Shown: positions 9,011-17,806 of the stretch, piece by piece
Layout of the letters: the number at the start of each line of letters is the position of its first letter
Position numbering within the stretch: the stretch's first letter is position 1
DNA from: Sphingomonas carotinifaciens
Lineage (GTDB): Bacteria; Pseudomonadota; Alphaproteobacteria; Sphingomonadales; Sphingomonadaceae
NCBI RefSeq assembly: GCF_009789535.1
Contig: NZ_WSUT01000005.1
Span: 2,550,001 to 2,614,000 of the forward strand
Direction: 5' to 3'
DNA length: 64,000 nucleotides
The notes under the pieces: model-generated
Told to the model about the DNA's origin: nothing
The model's input: only the letters and a program-made list of their open reading frames with translations
The model's database searches: none
Translations under genes and position numbers: made by a program

Positions 9011-9702
9011 GTTGCCTTCCTCGTTACTCGTCTTGGCTGCTCCGTGGCGCCCTGAAGCCAGGCGCGCAACAACATGGTGACCTCGCCGGGGCGTTCGATC
9101 GGCGCAAGGTGGCCGCAATGCCGAAGGATGTGGAAATCTGCCCCCGCGATGCGCTGGGCAAGGGCCGCCGCATCCTCCGGCAGGCAGATGCGGTCGCGGT
9201 CGCCCACGGCCACCAGGGCGGGTACGCGCACCGCCGCGATCGCCGGGTCGAGATCAGGACGCGCCAGCAGGGCGCGTTGCTGGCGCTCGAACACATCCGC
9301 CCCGACGCGTTCCGCCATGGCCTGGACGGGACCGCTGACGATCGGCGTCAGCATCGGATCGGCATGGGGTGCCGTGGCGAGCAGTCCCTGCTCCCCTACC
9401 GTTCGCACGCGCATCTCCATGCTCGCGCGCGTGCCGAACAAGGCGACGCGTTCGATCCGATCGGGCGCCTGACGGATCATCTCCAGCGCGACATAACCGC
9501 CCAGGCTGACCCCCGCGACCGCCATGCGGGGCGGCGCATGCGCCAGCACGCGTGCCGCCATGCCGGCCAGCGTGTCGTCGACGGTCAGATCACCGAGCTC
9601 GGGATGCGCGACATCGCCCAGGTCGACGACCTGCCTGGCCCAAAGCTGCCCATCGCATCCCATGGCGGGAAGCAGGACCAGAGGCATCGGCTTTCGGATC
9701 AT
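9007..9702 (-). CDS. Alpha/beta-fold hydrolase
   Basis: 231 residues, single alpha/beta-hydrolase domain with no signal peptide, so probably cytosolic. The catalytic triad is visible: nucleophile in GVSLGGY (about residue 70), acid in VGDRDRICLP, and His in HCGHLAPIERP near the C-terminus. It resembles small carboxylesterases and the MhpC/BioH class; the substrate cannot be told. It overlaps by 4 bp (ATGA) with the AbrB-type gene upstream and the ATP-grasp gene downstream, implying translational coupling. With an ATP-grasp ligase next to it, an ester or amide substrate brought in by the same operon is plausible but unproven. Confidence 0.88.
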   Translation of the reverse strand: MIRKPMPLVLLPAMGCDGQLWARQVVDLGDVAHPELGDLTVDDTLAGMAARVLAHAPPRMAVAGVSLGGYVALEMIRQAPDRIERVALFGTRASMEMRVRTVGEQGLLATAPHADPMLTPIVSGPVQAMAERVGADVFERQQRALLARPDLDPAIAAVRVPALVAVGDRDRICLPEDAAALAQRIAGADFHILRHCGHLAPIERPGEVTMLLRAWLQGATEQPRRVTRKAT

Positions 9703-10769
9703 GACGGGGTCTCCGGACGGTAGGCAAGTGGTGCGGCAACGAGAACAAGGTCGACGCGCGCCAGATGGGTGACGACAACGACGCCGGGTTCCAGCGCAAG
9801 GCTGAGCGCCACCATGCTCATCTCCGCCAAACCGCCGGGCGAATAGGCAAGCGCGAGCAGCGCCACGTCCAGCCCCGTCGCACGCCCGATCGCGGCCGCA
9901 CAGGCGAAGGTCAGGGCGAGAAGGATCAGCGTCGATCCCGCGGCGAGCGCCAGGATGCGCAGAAAGGCGCACAGCTTCAGCCCGGCGAACCGGCAACCGA
10001 TCGTCGCCCCCAGCCCGACCTGGGCCGCGGCGAGCAGCCAGACGGGCACCCGAAAGTCGGTCATCCCCGTCGCGTGCAGGACGGCGCTGACCGCCAATGG
10101 CCCCATCAGGTGCCAGGCGGGCAGACGCAACAACCGGCCCAGGACCAATCCCAGCGCAAGGCTGACCCCGCCCCACAGGAACAGCGACGGCTCCGGCCAG
10201 GGCGATGCTGCGGTGACGGAGGGAGCAGCGACAACGCTGGCCGGGGCATGGAAATGACGGATGACGAACGGCAGGATGAACACGACCAGGAAGATGCGCG
10301 CGCCGTGGATCAGGCCGATGGTGCGTTCGTCGGCGCCCCGCTCGGCACCCATCACCACCATTTCCGCGATCCCCCCGGGCATGCCCGCGAAATAAGCCGT
10401 CGCGGGATCGAAGCCCGCGATCCGCCGGAACCATATCACGCACAGCAGGCCGGCAACCGCCAGAAACACGGGGAGCAGCAACAGCGGCAACCACCATGCG
10501 CGGGCCAGCGCCAGCAGGCCGGGATGAAAGGAACTGCCCAGCACCACGCCGATCACCGCCGCCATCGGTCGCCGCGTCGCGCTACCGGCCGCGACCGGCA
10601 GCCGGGCGATGCTCGCCACCGCACAGGCGGCCATCGATCCCAGCACCCAGGGCAGCGGCGCGCCGATCGCGGCGAACACCCCGCCGCCCGCCGCACCCAC
10701 CGCCACCGCCGCAAGGAAGCGCAGCGTCACTGCGGCGACATCGGCCCTTTGCGCGCGTTCCGGCATCAT
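9699..10769 (-). CDS. AbrB-family membrane protein (ammonia-monooxygenase AbrB-like)
   Basis: 356 residues with about ten hydrophobic segments in two similar halves, the layout of the AbrB membrane protein family often mislabelled as ammonia monooxygenase. Each half carries the family signature near a helix end: FAGMPGGIAEMVVMG (about residue 115) and LAYSPGGLAEMSMVAL (about 310). The function is unknown in general; transport or regulation has been suggested. The start is one of two adjacent ATGs (10769 or 10766). It begins 5 bp after the CitMHS stop and overlaps the hydrolase start by 4 bp, so it is clearly part of the operon. Confidence 0.87.
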   Translation of the reverse strand: MMPERAQRADVAAVTLRFLAAVAVGAAGGGVFAAIGAPLPWVLGSMAACAVASIARLPVAAGSATRRPMAAVIGVVLGSSFHPGLLALARAWWLPLLLLPVFLAVAGLLCVIWFRRIAGFDPATAYFAGMPGGIAEMVVMGAERGADERTIGLIHGARIFLVVFILPFVIRHFHAPASVVAAPSVTAASPWPEPSLFLWGGVSLALGLVLGRLLRLPAWHLMGPLAVSAVLHATGMTDFRVPVWLLAAAQVGLGATIGCRFAGLKLCAFLRILALAAGSTLILLALTFACAAAIGRATGLDVALLALAYSPGGLAEMSMVALSLALEPGVVVVTHLARVDLVLVAAPLAYRPETPS

Positions 10770-10774
10770 CCTGC

Positions 10775-12076
10775 TCAACTGACGAAGGGAAAGGCCAGCG
10801 CGATCATGCCGATCACCGTCATCACCGCACATACCAGCGTGGCCGGGACCAATGTGAAGCGCTGGTGATCGGCAAGGTCGATACCGGCCAGGCTGACCAG
10901 CAAATAGGTGGAGGGAACGAGCGGGCTCAGCAGGTGGACAGGCTGACCCATCAGCGAGGCGCGGGCGATCGCCATCGGCTCCACCCCGTAATGGGCGCCC
11001 GCTTCGGCCAGGATCGGCAGCATCCCGAAATAGAAGGCGTCGTTGGAGATGAAGAAGGTGAAGGGCAGGCTGAGCGCCGCGGTGATCGGCGCCATATAGG
11101 GGCCGAGTACGGGCGGGATGAGTCCCACCACCTCCTTGCTCATCGCCTCCACCATGCCGGTGCCCGACAGGATGCCGGTGAAGATGCCCGCCGCGAAGAT
11201 CAGCGACACGACCGACAGGACATTGCCAGCATGGGCCGCGATCCGCTCCTTCTGCTCGGCGACCTGCGGATAGTTGACGATCATCGCGACAGCAAAGGCG
11301 AGCATCATCAGGACCGACAGCGGCAGGATGCCCAGCACCAGCCCGGCGAGCAGCGCGATGGTCAGTGCGGCGTTGAACCAGCTCAGCTGCGGCCGCCGCG
11401 CCTCCGGAAACTGCGACACGGCCATGCCGGTGAAGCTGGTCGGCTCGTTGGCGCGGACATGGCCCATGCGCGCCCGCTCCCGCCGGCCGAAATACACCGC
11501 CAGCGCGATCAGGAAGGCGAGACCCGCGATCATCCCCGGGATCAGCGGCAGGAACAGGGTGGCGGGATCGAGCTTCAGCGCACTGGCGGCGCGCGCGGTC
11601 GGCCCGCCCCAGGGCGTCAGGTTCATGATGCCGCTGGTGCTCATCAACAGGCAGCACAGATAGAGCCGGTTCATCTCGTATCGCTTGTACAGCGGCAACA
11701 GCGCGGCGATGGTGATGATGTAGGTCGTCGATCCATCGCCATCCAGGCTGACCAGCGCACACAGCACGACGGTGCCGATCAGGATCTTCAGCGGGTCACC
11801 ATGCACCACCCGCAGCAGGCGGTTGACCAGCGGATCGAACAGGCCGGTGTCGGTCATGGTCGAGAAGAACAGGATCGCGAAGAGCAGCATGACCCCGGTC
11901 GGCGCCAGGTTCTTGATGCCGTCGATCATCATGTCGCCGACGCCGCCGGCAAAACCGGCGATCAGGGCGAATGCGGTGGGCACGACGATCAATGCGACCA
12001 GCGGGGTCATCCGCTTGGTCATGATCAGCGTCATGAAGGTGGCCACCATCAGGAAGCCGAGCAGGGCGAGGTTCAT
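10775..12076 (-). CDS. CitMHS-family citrate/cation symporter
   Basis: 433-residue inner-membrane carrier with about twelve hydrophobic helices. It matches the CitMHS group (metal-citrate:proton symporters of the ion transporter superfamily). Recognisable segments are LGFLMVATFMTLIMTKRMTP at the N-terminus, VSLDGDGSTTYIIT, NLTPWGGPTARAA, and LSLPFTFFISNDAFYFGMLP near the C-terminus. Known members import citrate complexed with Mg, Ca or other divalent metals. The start at 12076 is used; an extension to 12145 would overlap the porin. It lies 25 bp behind the porin gene. With porin, periplasmic binding protein and the TctDE-like regulators it forms a coherent organic-acid uptake module (inference). 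Confidence 0.92.
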   Translation of the reverse strand: MNLALLGFLMVATFMTLIMTKRMTPLVALIVVPTAFALIAGFAGGVGDMMIDGIKNLAPTGVMLLFAILFFSTMTDTGLFDPLVNRLLRVVHGDPLKILIGTVVLCALVSLDGDGSTTYIITIAALLPLYKRYEMNRLYLCCLLMSTSGIMNLTPWGGPTARAASALKLDPATLFLPLIPGMIAGLAFLIALAVYFGRRERARMGHVRANEPTSFTGMAVSQFPEARRPQLSWFNAALTIALLAGLVLGILPLSVLMMLAFAVAMIVNYPQVAEQKERIAAHAGNVLSVVSLIFAAGIFTGILSGTGMVEAMSKEVVGLIPPVLGPYMAPITAALSLPFTFFISNDAFYFGMLPILAEAGAHYGVEPMAIARASLMGQPVHLLSPLVPSTYLLVSLAGIDLADHQRFTLVPATLVCAVMTVIGMIALAFPFVS

Positions 12077-12101
12077 CGCATGGGTATCCGTGATGGGGGG
12101 A

Positions 12102-13613
12102 TCAGAAGGTGACGGCGATGCGGCCGCTGAGCGTCTGGCCGTCATCGGGGCCGATGAAGCGGCCCGACAGATTGTCGGTGTGCCAGTGGATCGCGTTCAC
12201 CTGGAATCGGGTGAAGCTGTTCAGATACCAGTTGGCACCGATCGTCGCGGCCCAGCCGTCGCCGCCGGTCGCGATGTCGCGGAACGACAGGTTCTCGTAC
12301 CGCGCGGTCAACTCGATCGCGCCGGGCCCGCCATCGAAGATGGGACGCAGGACACGCGGCTGGCCAAAGCTGCCGAGGCGCGGATTGTACGGCGGCAGGT
12401 CGCCGGTGATGAACCAGCCACCCGACACGCTCCAGGCGCGCGTCTCGAAATCCTCGCGCCCACCGTCCAGCCGGGCGTGTCGCTGCCCCGCTTCCACCAT
12501 CAGCCAGGTCGGGCCGACATAGCCGCCCAGTTCCGCACCGTAACCGGTGGTGCCGGTGCCGCCCGTCACGGGGCCGGTGGACAGCCGCAGGTTGCCGTTG
12601 AAACGGCCACCGATCACGGTGTTGCGCGTCAGCGTGCCGGTGCCGGGCCGCAACGCCTCGTCAAAGCCCCAGAGCCCGAGGTGAAGCACGTTGCGATCGG
12701 TCTTGACCGGGTTCCAGTGCGCGCGGCCAAGCACCGTGCGATTGTCGCTGCGCGTCTGGTCGCCGTCGATCCGGTCGCCGGTCACGGTCAAGGAGGCATG
12801 GCCGGTTTTCCAGAACAGGCGGGGCATGATGCCCAGGCCGTAAAAGGCACGCTGCGGAATGATCGCGGTGGCGACCACGGTGCGTTCCAGGAACGGCGTC
12901 GAGTCCGAACCCGTCGAACCCTCGAAGCCACGATCGTTGAACAGGTGCCCGGCGCGCACGTCATAGTCCAGGCCGGGCCTGATCTGGTTGCGCCACCCGA
13001 CAAAGGCGGTGACGATATCGACCTCGTTCTCCGAAAAATCGCTTTCGAACTGGTAGAAGAAGTGCGGCCCCACCCCGCCTTCCAGCCCGAGGCGCAGGGC
13101 GCGCATGCCGGTGGTGGTCAGGTTGCGGTCGGCGTAGCGCGAGCCGAAGGTCGTGCTGACATCGGTCAGGATGCGCCCCCGCGGCTTGAAGGTGAACACC
13201 CCGTCTGCCGAGTGAAAGACGGGCAGGCCCGCCCCCCATTCGGTGGTGACGCCCGCCACATTGTCCGCCGCCGCCCGCGCCCGCGCCACGTCGCGCTCGG
13301 CGGGCCCGGGCGGCACGAGCTGCGGCGCGAAGGGCCGGGTGACGATCTCCGGCGGCTGAACCGGTTGCTGTTGCGCGACCGCGACCGGTGGCTCGGCGGC
13401 GGCAGGCCGGGCGGCACCGGCCAGCCCGGTCTGCGCGGCGGCGACAGGCGCCCCTGCCCCCTCCAACCGCTCGATCCGCGCGCGCAGCGCCGCAATTTCG
13501 GCGGCCTGTTCTCGTACCAGCGTCGCCAGATCATTCTGCGTCGGCGCCTGCGCGAGCGACGGGGTTGCGGCGACCACCGCGATCAGCGCGCAGCCGGCGG
13601 ATATCACCTTCAT
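12102..13613 (-). CDS. OprO/OprP-family porin
   Basis: 503 residues: a signal peptide (MKVISAGCALIAVVAATPSLAQA), then a short coiled-coil segment (ATLVREQAAEIAALRARIERLE, about residues 29-50, the usual trimer-organising helix), an Ala/Pro-rich linker, and a beta-barrel ending in the outer-membrane C-terminal phenylalanine (RIAVTF). This is the architecture of phosphate-selective porin O/P relatives, many of which carry other anions. It overlaps the upstream binding-protein gene by 4 bp (ATGA). The operon context suggests an anionic solute such as citrate rather than phosphate; that is inference. Confidence 0.9.
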   Translation of the reverse strand: MKVISAGCALIAVVAATPSLAQAPTQNDLATLVREQAAEIAALRARIERLEGAGAPVAAAQTGLAGAARPAAAEPPVAVAQQQPVQPPEIVTRPFAPQLVPPGPAERDVARARAAADNVAGVTTEWGAGLPVFHSADGVFTFKPRGRILTDVSTTFGSRYADRNLTTTGMRALRLGLEGGVGPHFFYQFESDFSENEVDIVTAFVGWRNQIRPGLDYDVRAGHLFNDRGFEGSTGSDSTPFLERTVVATAIIPQRAFYGLGIMPRLFWKTGHASLTVTGDRIDGDQTRSDNRTVLGRAHWNPVKTDRNVLHLGLWGFDEALRPGTGTLTRNTVIGGRFNGNLRLSTGPVTGGTGTTGYGAELGGYVGPTWLMVEAGQRHARLDGGREDFETRAWSVSGGWFITGDLPPYNPRLGSFGQPRVLRPIFDGGPGAIELTARYENLSFRDIATGGDGWAATIGANWYLNSFTRFQVNAIHWHTDNLSGRFIGPDDGQTLSGRIAVTF

Positions 13614-14686
13614 TTCACTTTTGCCCCTTCGGCGAGGATCGCCTGCCACTGGCTGAGGAACCGGCGGCGCTTGATCGTATCGAGGTTGACGAGAAGCTGT
13701 GGGCCGACCCGGATCGGCCGGGCACGCTCCGGCCCCAGCCGCGGCGCCGGCACATCGGCACGCACCGGCAGCAGCCATTGCTGCCCCAGCAGTCGCTGGC
13801 CGGGACGCGACAGCAGGAAGTCGAGGAACAGCTTGGCCGACGCCGGCCTGCGTGCATCGCGCGTGACAAAGGCGATGCGCGACGCGACGATGGTATAGTC
13901 GCGCGGAAAGACGACGCCGATCCGCGGATCGCGCCGGGCCCGCGTCAACGCATAGGGACCGACCACATTATAGGCGATGGCGGCGCGACCGCCGGCGACC
14001 GCATCCAGCATCGGCCCGGTCGTCCGCGCCAGCAGTGGCCGGGTGGCCGCAATGGCCTGAAGCAGCGAGCGTGTATCGCGCGTGATCGACAGGTCTTCGG
14101 TCAGGTAAAGATAGCCGACGTTCGATCGGGCGGGATCATAGGTGGCGACGCGGCCGGCAAGCGCGGTTCGCCGCGTGCGCAACAGACGCTCGAACGCCTC
14201 ATGCGTCCGGGGCACCTGCGCGGCCGGGATCAGGCGCCTGTTGTAGACGAAGCCGACGGGCTCGGCGGTCACCCCGTAGCCCATGTTCTTCCACACCGCC
14301 GCGGACGGCAGCGCGGGCTTTTCCGGGCTTTGATAGGCCTGCGCATAGCCGTCGTTGATCAGCTTGGCCTGAAGGTCCATCGCGGACGACCAGACCAGGT
14401 CGGCGGTGGGGCGCCCGGCGCGTGTCTCGGTCAGGAAACGGCGGTAGATTTCCCGCGACTCCAGATCCTGATACTGGATGGCGATACCGGGATAGACGCG
14501 GCGAAAGGCGGCGATCACCGGCGCCATCGCCGCGGCATCGGCATTGCCGTACACGCGCGCGCCACGCTCGGCACGCGCCGCCGCCACCAGCGTGTCATAG
14601 GATCGCGGATAGCCCGCCGGGCGCTCTGCCGACGCGGCCGACGCCAGCACCGGCCCCAGCAGCAGCAATGAAAATCCGTAACGCAT
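13610..14686 (-). CDS. Periplasmic solute-binding protein (ABC iron/anion type)
   Basis: 358 residues with a signal peptide (MRYGFSLLLLGPVLASAASA). The mature part begins PAGYPRSYDTLVAAARAERGARVYGN, typical of the Fe(III)/anion binding proteins of the SBP_bac family, with mid-protein ADLVWSSAMDLQ and C-terminal LDFLLSRPGQRLLG. No ABC permease or ATPase is nearby, so it may work as an extracytoplasmic sensor partner or hand its ligand to the CitMHS carrier. Start at 14686 follows AGAGGAG. It is first in the six-gene operon and divergent from the response regulator, as seen for TctC-type binding proteins beside TctDE systems. Confidence 0.88.
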   Translation of the reverse strand: MRYGFSLLLLGPVLASAASAERPAGYPRSYDTLVAAARAERGARVYGNADAAAMAPVIAAFRRVYPGIAIQYQDLESREIYRRFLTETRAGRPTADLVWSSAMDLQAKLINDGYAQAYQSPEKPALPSAAVWKNMGYGVTAEPVGFVYNRRLIPAAQVPRTHEAFERLLRTRRTALAGRVATYDPARSNVGYLYLTEDLSITRDTRSLLQAIAATRPLLARTTGPMLDAVAGGRAAIAYNVVGPYALTRARRDPRIGVVFPRDYTIVASRIAFVTRDARRPASAKLFLDFLLSRPGQRLLGQQWLLPVRADVPAPRLGPERARPIRVGPQLLVNLDTIKRRRFLSQWQAILAEGAKVK

Positions 14687-14786
14687 CTTCCGGCTCCTCT
14701 CGCTCCCCGCCTCTTTGTTCGGGTAAGCTGATCGCCATGCGCTATAGGGCCAACCTGTCATTCACCTTTCACGCCGGAGCCGAGCG

Positions 14787-15452
14787 TTGCGCATCCTGAT
14801 CGTCGAGGACGATGCACCGCTGGCCCGCGGCATCGTCGCGCTGCTCCGCGGTTCCGGGCATGCGGTCGATCACGTCGCCAATGGCGCGGATGCATTGGCG
14901 GTGATCGCGGACGAACCCTATGCTCTGGTGATCCTCGATGTCGGCCTGCCGGGCGTGGACGGGTTCGAGGTGCTGGCCACCCTGCGCCGACGCGGGGAGC
15001 GCGTGCCCGTGCTGATGCTGACCGCGCGCGACGGGCTCGACGACCGGGTACGCGGGCTGGACCTCGGCGCGGACGATTATCTGCGCAAACCCTTCGCGCC
15101 GGAGGAGCTGGAGGCCCGCATTCGCGCGCTCGGCCGGCGGCGGGGCGGCGACCCGACGCCGGAACTCCGCATCGGCACGCTCGCGCTCAATCGCTCGACC
15201 GGCGAGGCCCGCATCGGGGAGCGCGTGCTGGACCTCCGGCGACGCGAATGGGCGGTGCTCGACGCGCTGGCGACACGCGCCGGCCAGATCGTCCTTCGGG
15301 AAGTGCTGCAGTCGGAGGTGTTCGGCTTCGATGAACCGGTCGGCCCCAATGCGATAGAGGTGAACGTCGCCCGGCTGCGCAGCAAGCTGTCTCCCGATGG
15401 GCCGACGGTGCGCACGATCCGGGGTGTCGGCTATATGCTCGATGCGGGCTGA
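14787..15452 (+). CDS. OmpR-family response regulator, TctD-like
   Basis: 221 residues: a receiver domain with the acidic pair (VEDD) at 7-10, phospho-acceptor Asp in VILDVGLPG (near 52) and Lys in RKPF (about 102), followed by an OmpR winged-helix domain ending TVRTIRGVGYML. The start is TTG at 14787 (LRILIVEDD, read as Met), with GGAG upstream; no closer ATG or GTG fits. It overlaps the sensor kinase by 11 bp. It is divergent from the uptake operon, leaving a 100-bp shared control region. TctD regulators control tricarboxylate uptake in enterobacteria; that role is inferred here from the kinase type and the neighbours. Confidence 0.93.
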   Translation: MRILIVEDDAPLARGIVALLRGSGHAVDHVANGADALAVIADEPYALVILDVGLPGVDGFEVLATLRRRGERVPVLMLTARDGLDDRVRGLDLGADDYLRKPFAPEELEARIRALGRRRGGDPTPELRIGTLALNRSTGEARIGERVLDLRRREWAVLDALATRAGQIVLREVLQSEVFGFDEPVGPNAIEVNVARLRSKLSPDGPTVRTIRGVGYMLDAG

Positions 15453-16815
15453 CGGCGCGACCCACGCGCTGGCGCTGCGCACCCGGTTGCTGGCGGCGAT
15501 TATCGCGCCGCTGCTGGGCATCGCGGTGGCGCTTGGTCTGGCTGGGGCGACGCTGATCGCCGATGTCGTCCGCCGCACCAACGACCGCGTGTTGGGTGGT
15601 GCGCTGGGTGCGATTGCGGAAACCGTGCAGGTCGAACGGGGCGAGGTTACGCTCGACCTGCCGGCGGCGGCCTTCGGCATGCTCGAAAACGCCGAGCGCG
15701 ATAATGTCTATTACCGGGTGAGCGTGGGGCCGCGGCTGCTCACCGGCTATGCCGATCTGCCGCCGCCGCGCGCCAGCGATCTGGCGATCGACGTGCCGCG
15801 TTTCCGTTTCGCCCGGTACCGCGACCAGAACATCCGCATCGCCGAGGTGCGGCGTGCATTGCCGCGCATCGACGTGCCGGTGATCGTCCAGGTGGCGGAA
15901 ACGCTGGGTAACCGCGTGGCGCTGCGGAACCGCCTGCTGGTCGCGCTCGTGCTGGGCGAGGTCGCGTTGGTGGGCATGGCGATGCTGCTGATCCGCCCCG
16001 CCCTCGCATGGAGTCTGCGTCCGCTCGCCCGGCTGCGCGGCGCGGTCGCCGCCCGCGATACGCGCGCGACGCCGGATCTTTCCGCTATCGAGGCGGGCCC
16101 CTTGCCGACCGAACTGCGGCCGCTGGCGGACGCGTTCAGCAATCTTCTCGCCCGATTGGACACTGCCACGACCGGGGTTCGGCGTTTCACCTCGGATGCC
16201 TCGCACCAGATGCGCACGCCGCTCGCCGCGCTGAAGGTGCAGGTGGCTCTGGCCCGCCGTGGTGATCCGAACGCGCTGAAGGAGATCGCCGACACCGCCG
16301 ATCGGCTGGAGCGTCTCGTCACCCAGTTGCTGGCGCTGGCGCGTGCCGACGAGGGGGGCTCTGCACCACCCCTCGAACCGGTCAGCCTGCGCGAAGTGGC
16401 GGTGGCCGTCATCAACCGGCGGATCGGCCAGGCCATTGCGGCGGGCGTCGAAATCCATCTCGATGCAACGCAGGATGTCGAGATTGCGGGTTATCGCACG
16501 CTCTTGTTCGAGATGATCTCCAACCTCGTGGACAATGCCATCCGCTACAACCACGCCGGTGGCATGGTGACGATCGCGGTGACGACCGACCCGCAGGGCC
16601 CGAACGTCATCGTCGCCGACGACGGTCCGGGCGTGCCCGACGCCGATCTCGATCGGCTGGGCGATCGCTTCGTCCGTCTCGCCGCCGGCGCAGGGCCGGA
16701 TGGCAGTGGCCTCGGCCTCGCCATCGTGCGGTCCGCGGCGCAGCGGCTGGGCGCGACCGTCACCATCATCAACACCCACCCGGGCCTGCGCTGCACCCTG
16801 CACTTCGCGCCCTAA
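15442..16815 (+). CDS. Sensor histidine kinase, TctE-like
   Basis: 457 residues, inner membrane. TM1 is at about 14-37, a periplasmic domain of the 2CSK_N type (as in TctE/QseC relatives) spans about 38-165, and TM2 is near 168-190. Then come a HAMP-like linker, an H-box with the phosphorylated His in SDASHQMRTPLAALK, and an ATPase domain with the N-box NLVDNAIRYN, G1 DDGPGVPD and G2 GSGLGLAIV. The start ATG at 15442 overlaps the regulator stop. It should sense an organic acid or the binding protein-ligand complex and phosphorylate the upstream response regulator (family knowledge plus inference). Confidence 0.93.
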   Translation: MRADGATHALALRTRLLAAIIAPLLGIAVALGLAGATLIADVVRRTNDRVLGGALGAIAETVQVERGEVTLDLPAAAFGMLENAERDNVYYRVSVGPRLLTGYADLPPPRASDLAIDVPRFRFARYRDQNIRIAEVRRALPRIDVPVIVQVAETLGNRVALRNRLLVALVLGEVALVGMAMLLIRPALAWSLRPLARLRGAVAARDTRATPDLSAIEAGPLPTELRPLADAFSNLLARLDTATTGVRRFTSDASHQMRTPLAALKVQVALARRGDPNALKEIADTADRLERLVTQLLALARADEGGSAPPLEPVSLREVAVAVINRRIGQAIAAGVEIHLDATQDVEIAGYRTLLFEMISNLVDNAIRYNHAGGMVTIAVTTDPQGPNVIVADDGPGVPDADLDRLGDRFVRLAAGAGPDGSGLGLAIVRSAAQRLGATVTIINTHPGLRCTLHFAP

Positions 16816-16831
16816 GTCGCACCTGCCCGCG

Positions 16832-17806
16832 TCACCGGAGCGTCGCAACGATCCCCGCCATCTCGAACACCGTCGCCTGCGCATCCAGCGACAGACCCCG
16901 CGCCGCGCCCCCCAGATCGCGCGCCGCCGCATACCCGTCCAGCGCCACCCTCAGCGCCATCCCCTCGCGCCGACGCGCCTCCCCCGCGATGAAGGCCGGC
17001 ACCCGCTCCAGAAACGCCTCATACCGCCGCTGCGCCGCCTTGGGCGCCAGCGCCTTTGCCAGCTTCGCGCGCATCGCGTTGCTCGGGTCGCCCGTTGCCG
17101 CGATCGCCGCGATCGCGGCATCCAGCCCCGGCAGGTCCAGCCCTGCAAAGCGCAGCGCCTGCCCCGGCGCCCCGTCCGCCGCACGCACCAGCGTCGCGAT
17201 CTCCTCCTCGTCCGCCTCGGGCAGTTGCTTGCGCAGCACCTGCCCCACCGCCTCATCCTCCAGCCGCTCCAGCCGCAGCACCCGACACCGCGACCGAATC
17301 GTCGGCAACAGGCGCCCGGGCGCATGGCTGACCAGCAGGAACACCGTACCCGCGGGCGGCTCCTCCAGGTTCTTCAACAGCGCATTGGCCCCGCCGCGCT
17401 CCAGATCGTCGATCGCATCGATCAGCACGACGCGTGCCGGTCCCATCGCCGGTGCCGTGGCGAACATCGGCTGCAACGTGCGCACCTGCGCGATCGTGAT
17501 CGACCGGGCCAGATCCTGGTCCGGCTTGTCCGCATCCTTAGGCAGACGCTGGAGAACACGAAAATCAGGATGCGATCCTGCTTCGAACAGGCTGCGGCTG
17601 GGATGGCCCGCCGGCACAGACAGTCCCGGCGGCAGCGTACCCCGCCCGCTCGCCCCCGCCAGCAGGCGCAAAGCCGCCACCCGCGCGAAATGCGCCTTGC
17701 CGACCCCTTCCGGACCGGTCAGCAGCCAGGCGTGATGCAGCTTCGACCCGGCCAGCGCCGCGGCGAACGCGTCCTGCGCCGCGGCGTGGCCGATCACCGC
17801 GTTCAT
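16832..17806 (-). CDS. holB: DNA polymerase III delta' subunit
   Basis: 324-residue clamp-loader subunit. The AAA+ fold is visible: HHAWLLTGPEGVGKAHFAR is the Walker A-like loop, RVVLIDAIDDLERGGANALLK the Walker B region, LLVSHAPGRLLPTIRSRCRVLRL the sensor-1/SRC motif (Ser-Arg-Cys). The C-terminal third is the collar domain. It acts with gamma/tau and delta to load the beta clamp. It overlaps dacC by one base (TGATG), implying one transcript. In many alphaproteobacteria a thymidylate kinase gene (tmk) lies next to holB; none is present here. Convergent with the sensor kinase (16-bp gap). Confidence 0.95.
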   Translation of the reverse strand: MNAVIGHAAAQDAFAAALAGSKLHHAWLLTGPEGVGKAHFARVAALRLLAGASGRGTLPPGLSVPAGHPSRSLFEAGSHPDFRVLQRLPKDADKPDQDLARSITIAQVRTLQPMFATAPAMGPARVVLIDAIDDLERGGANALLKNLEEPPAGTVFLLVSHAPGRLLPTIRSRCRVLRLERLEDEAVGQVLRKQLPEADEEEIATLVRAADGAPGQALRFAGLDLPGLDAAIAAIAATGDPSNAMRAKLAKALAPKAAQRRYEAFLERVPAFIAGEARRREGMALRVALDGYAAARDLGGAARGLSLDAQATVFEMAGIVATLR

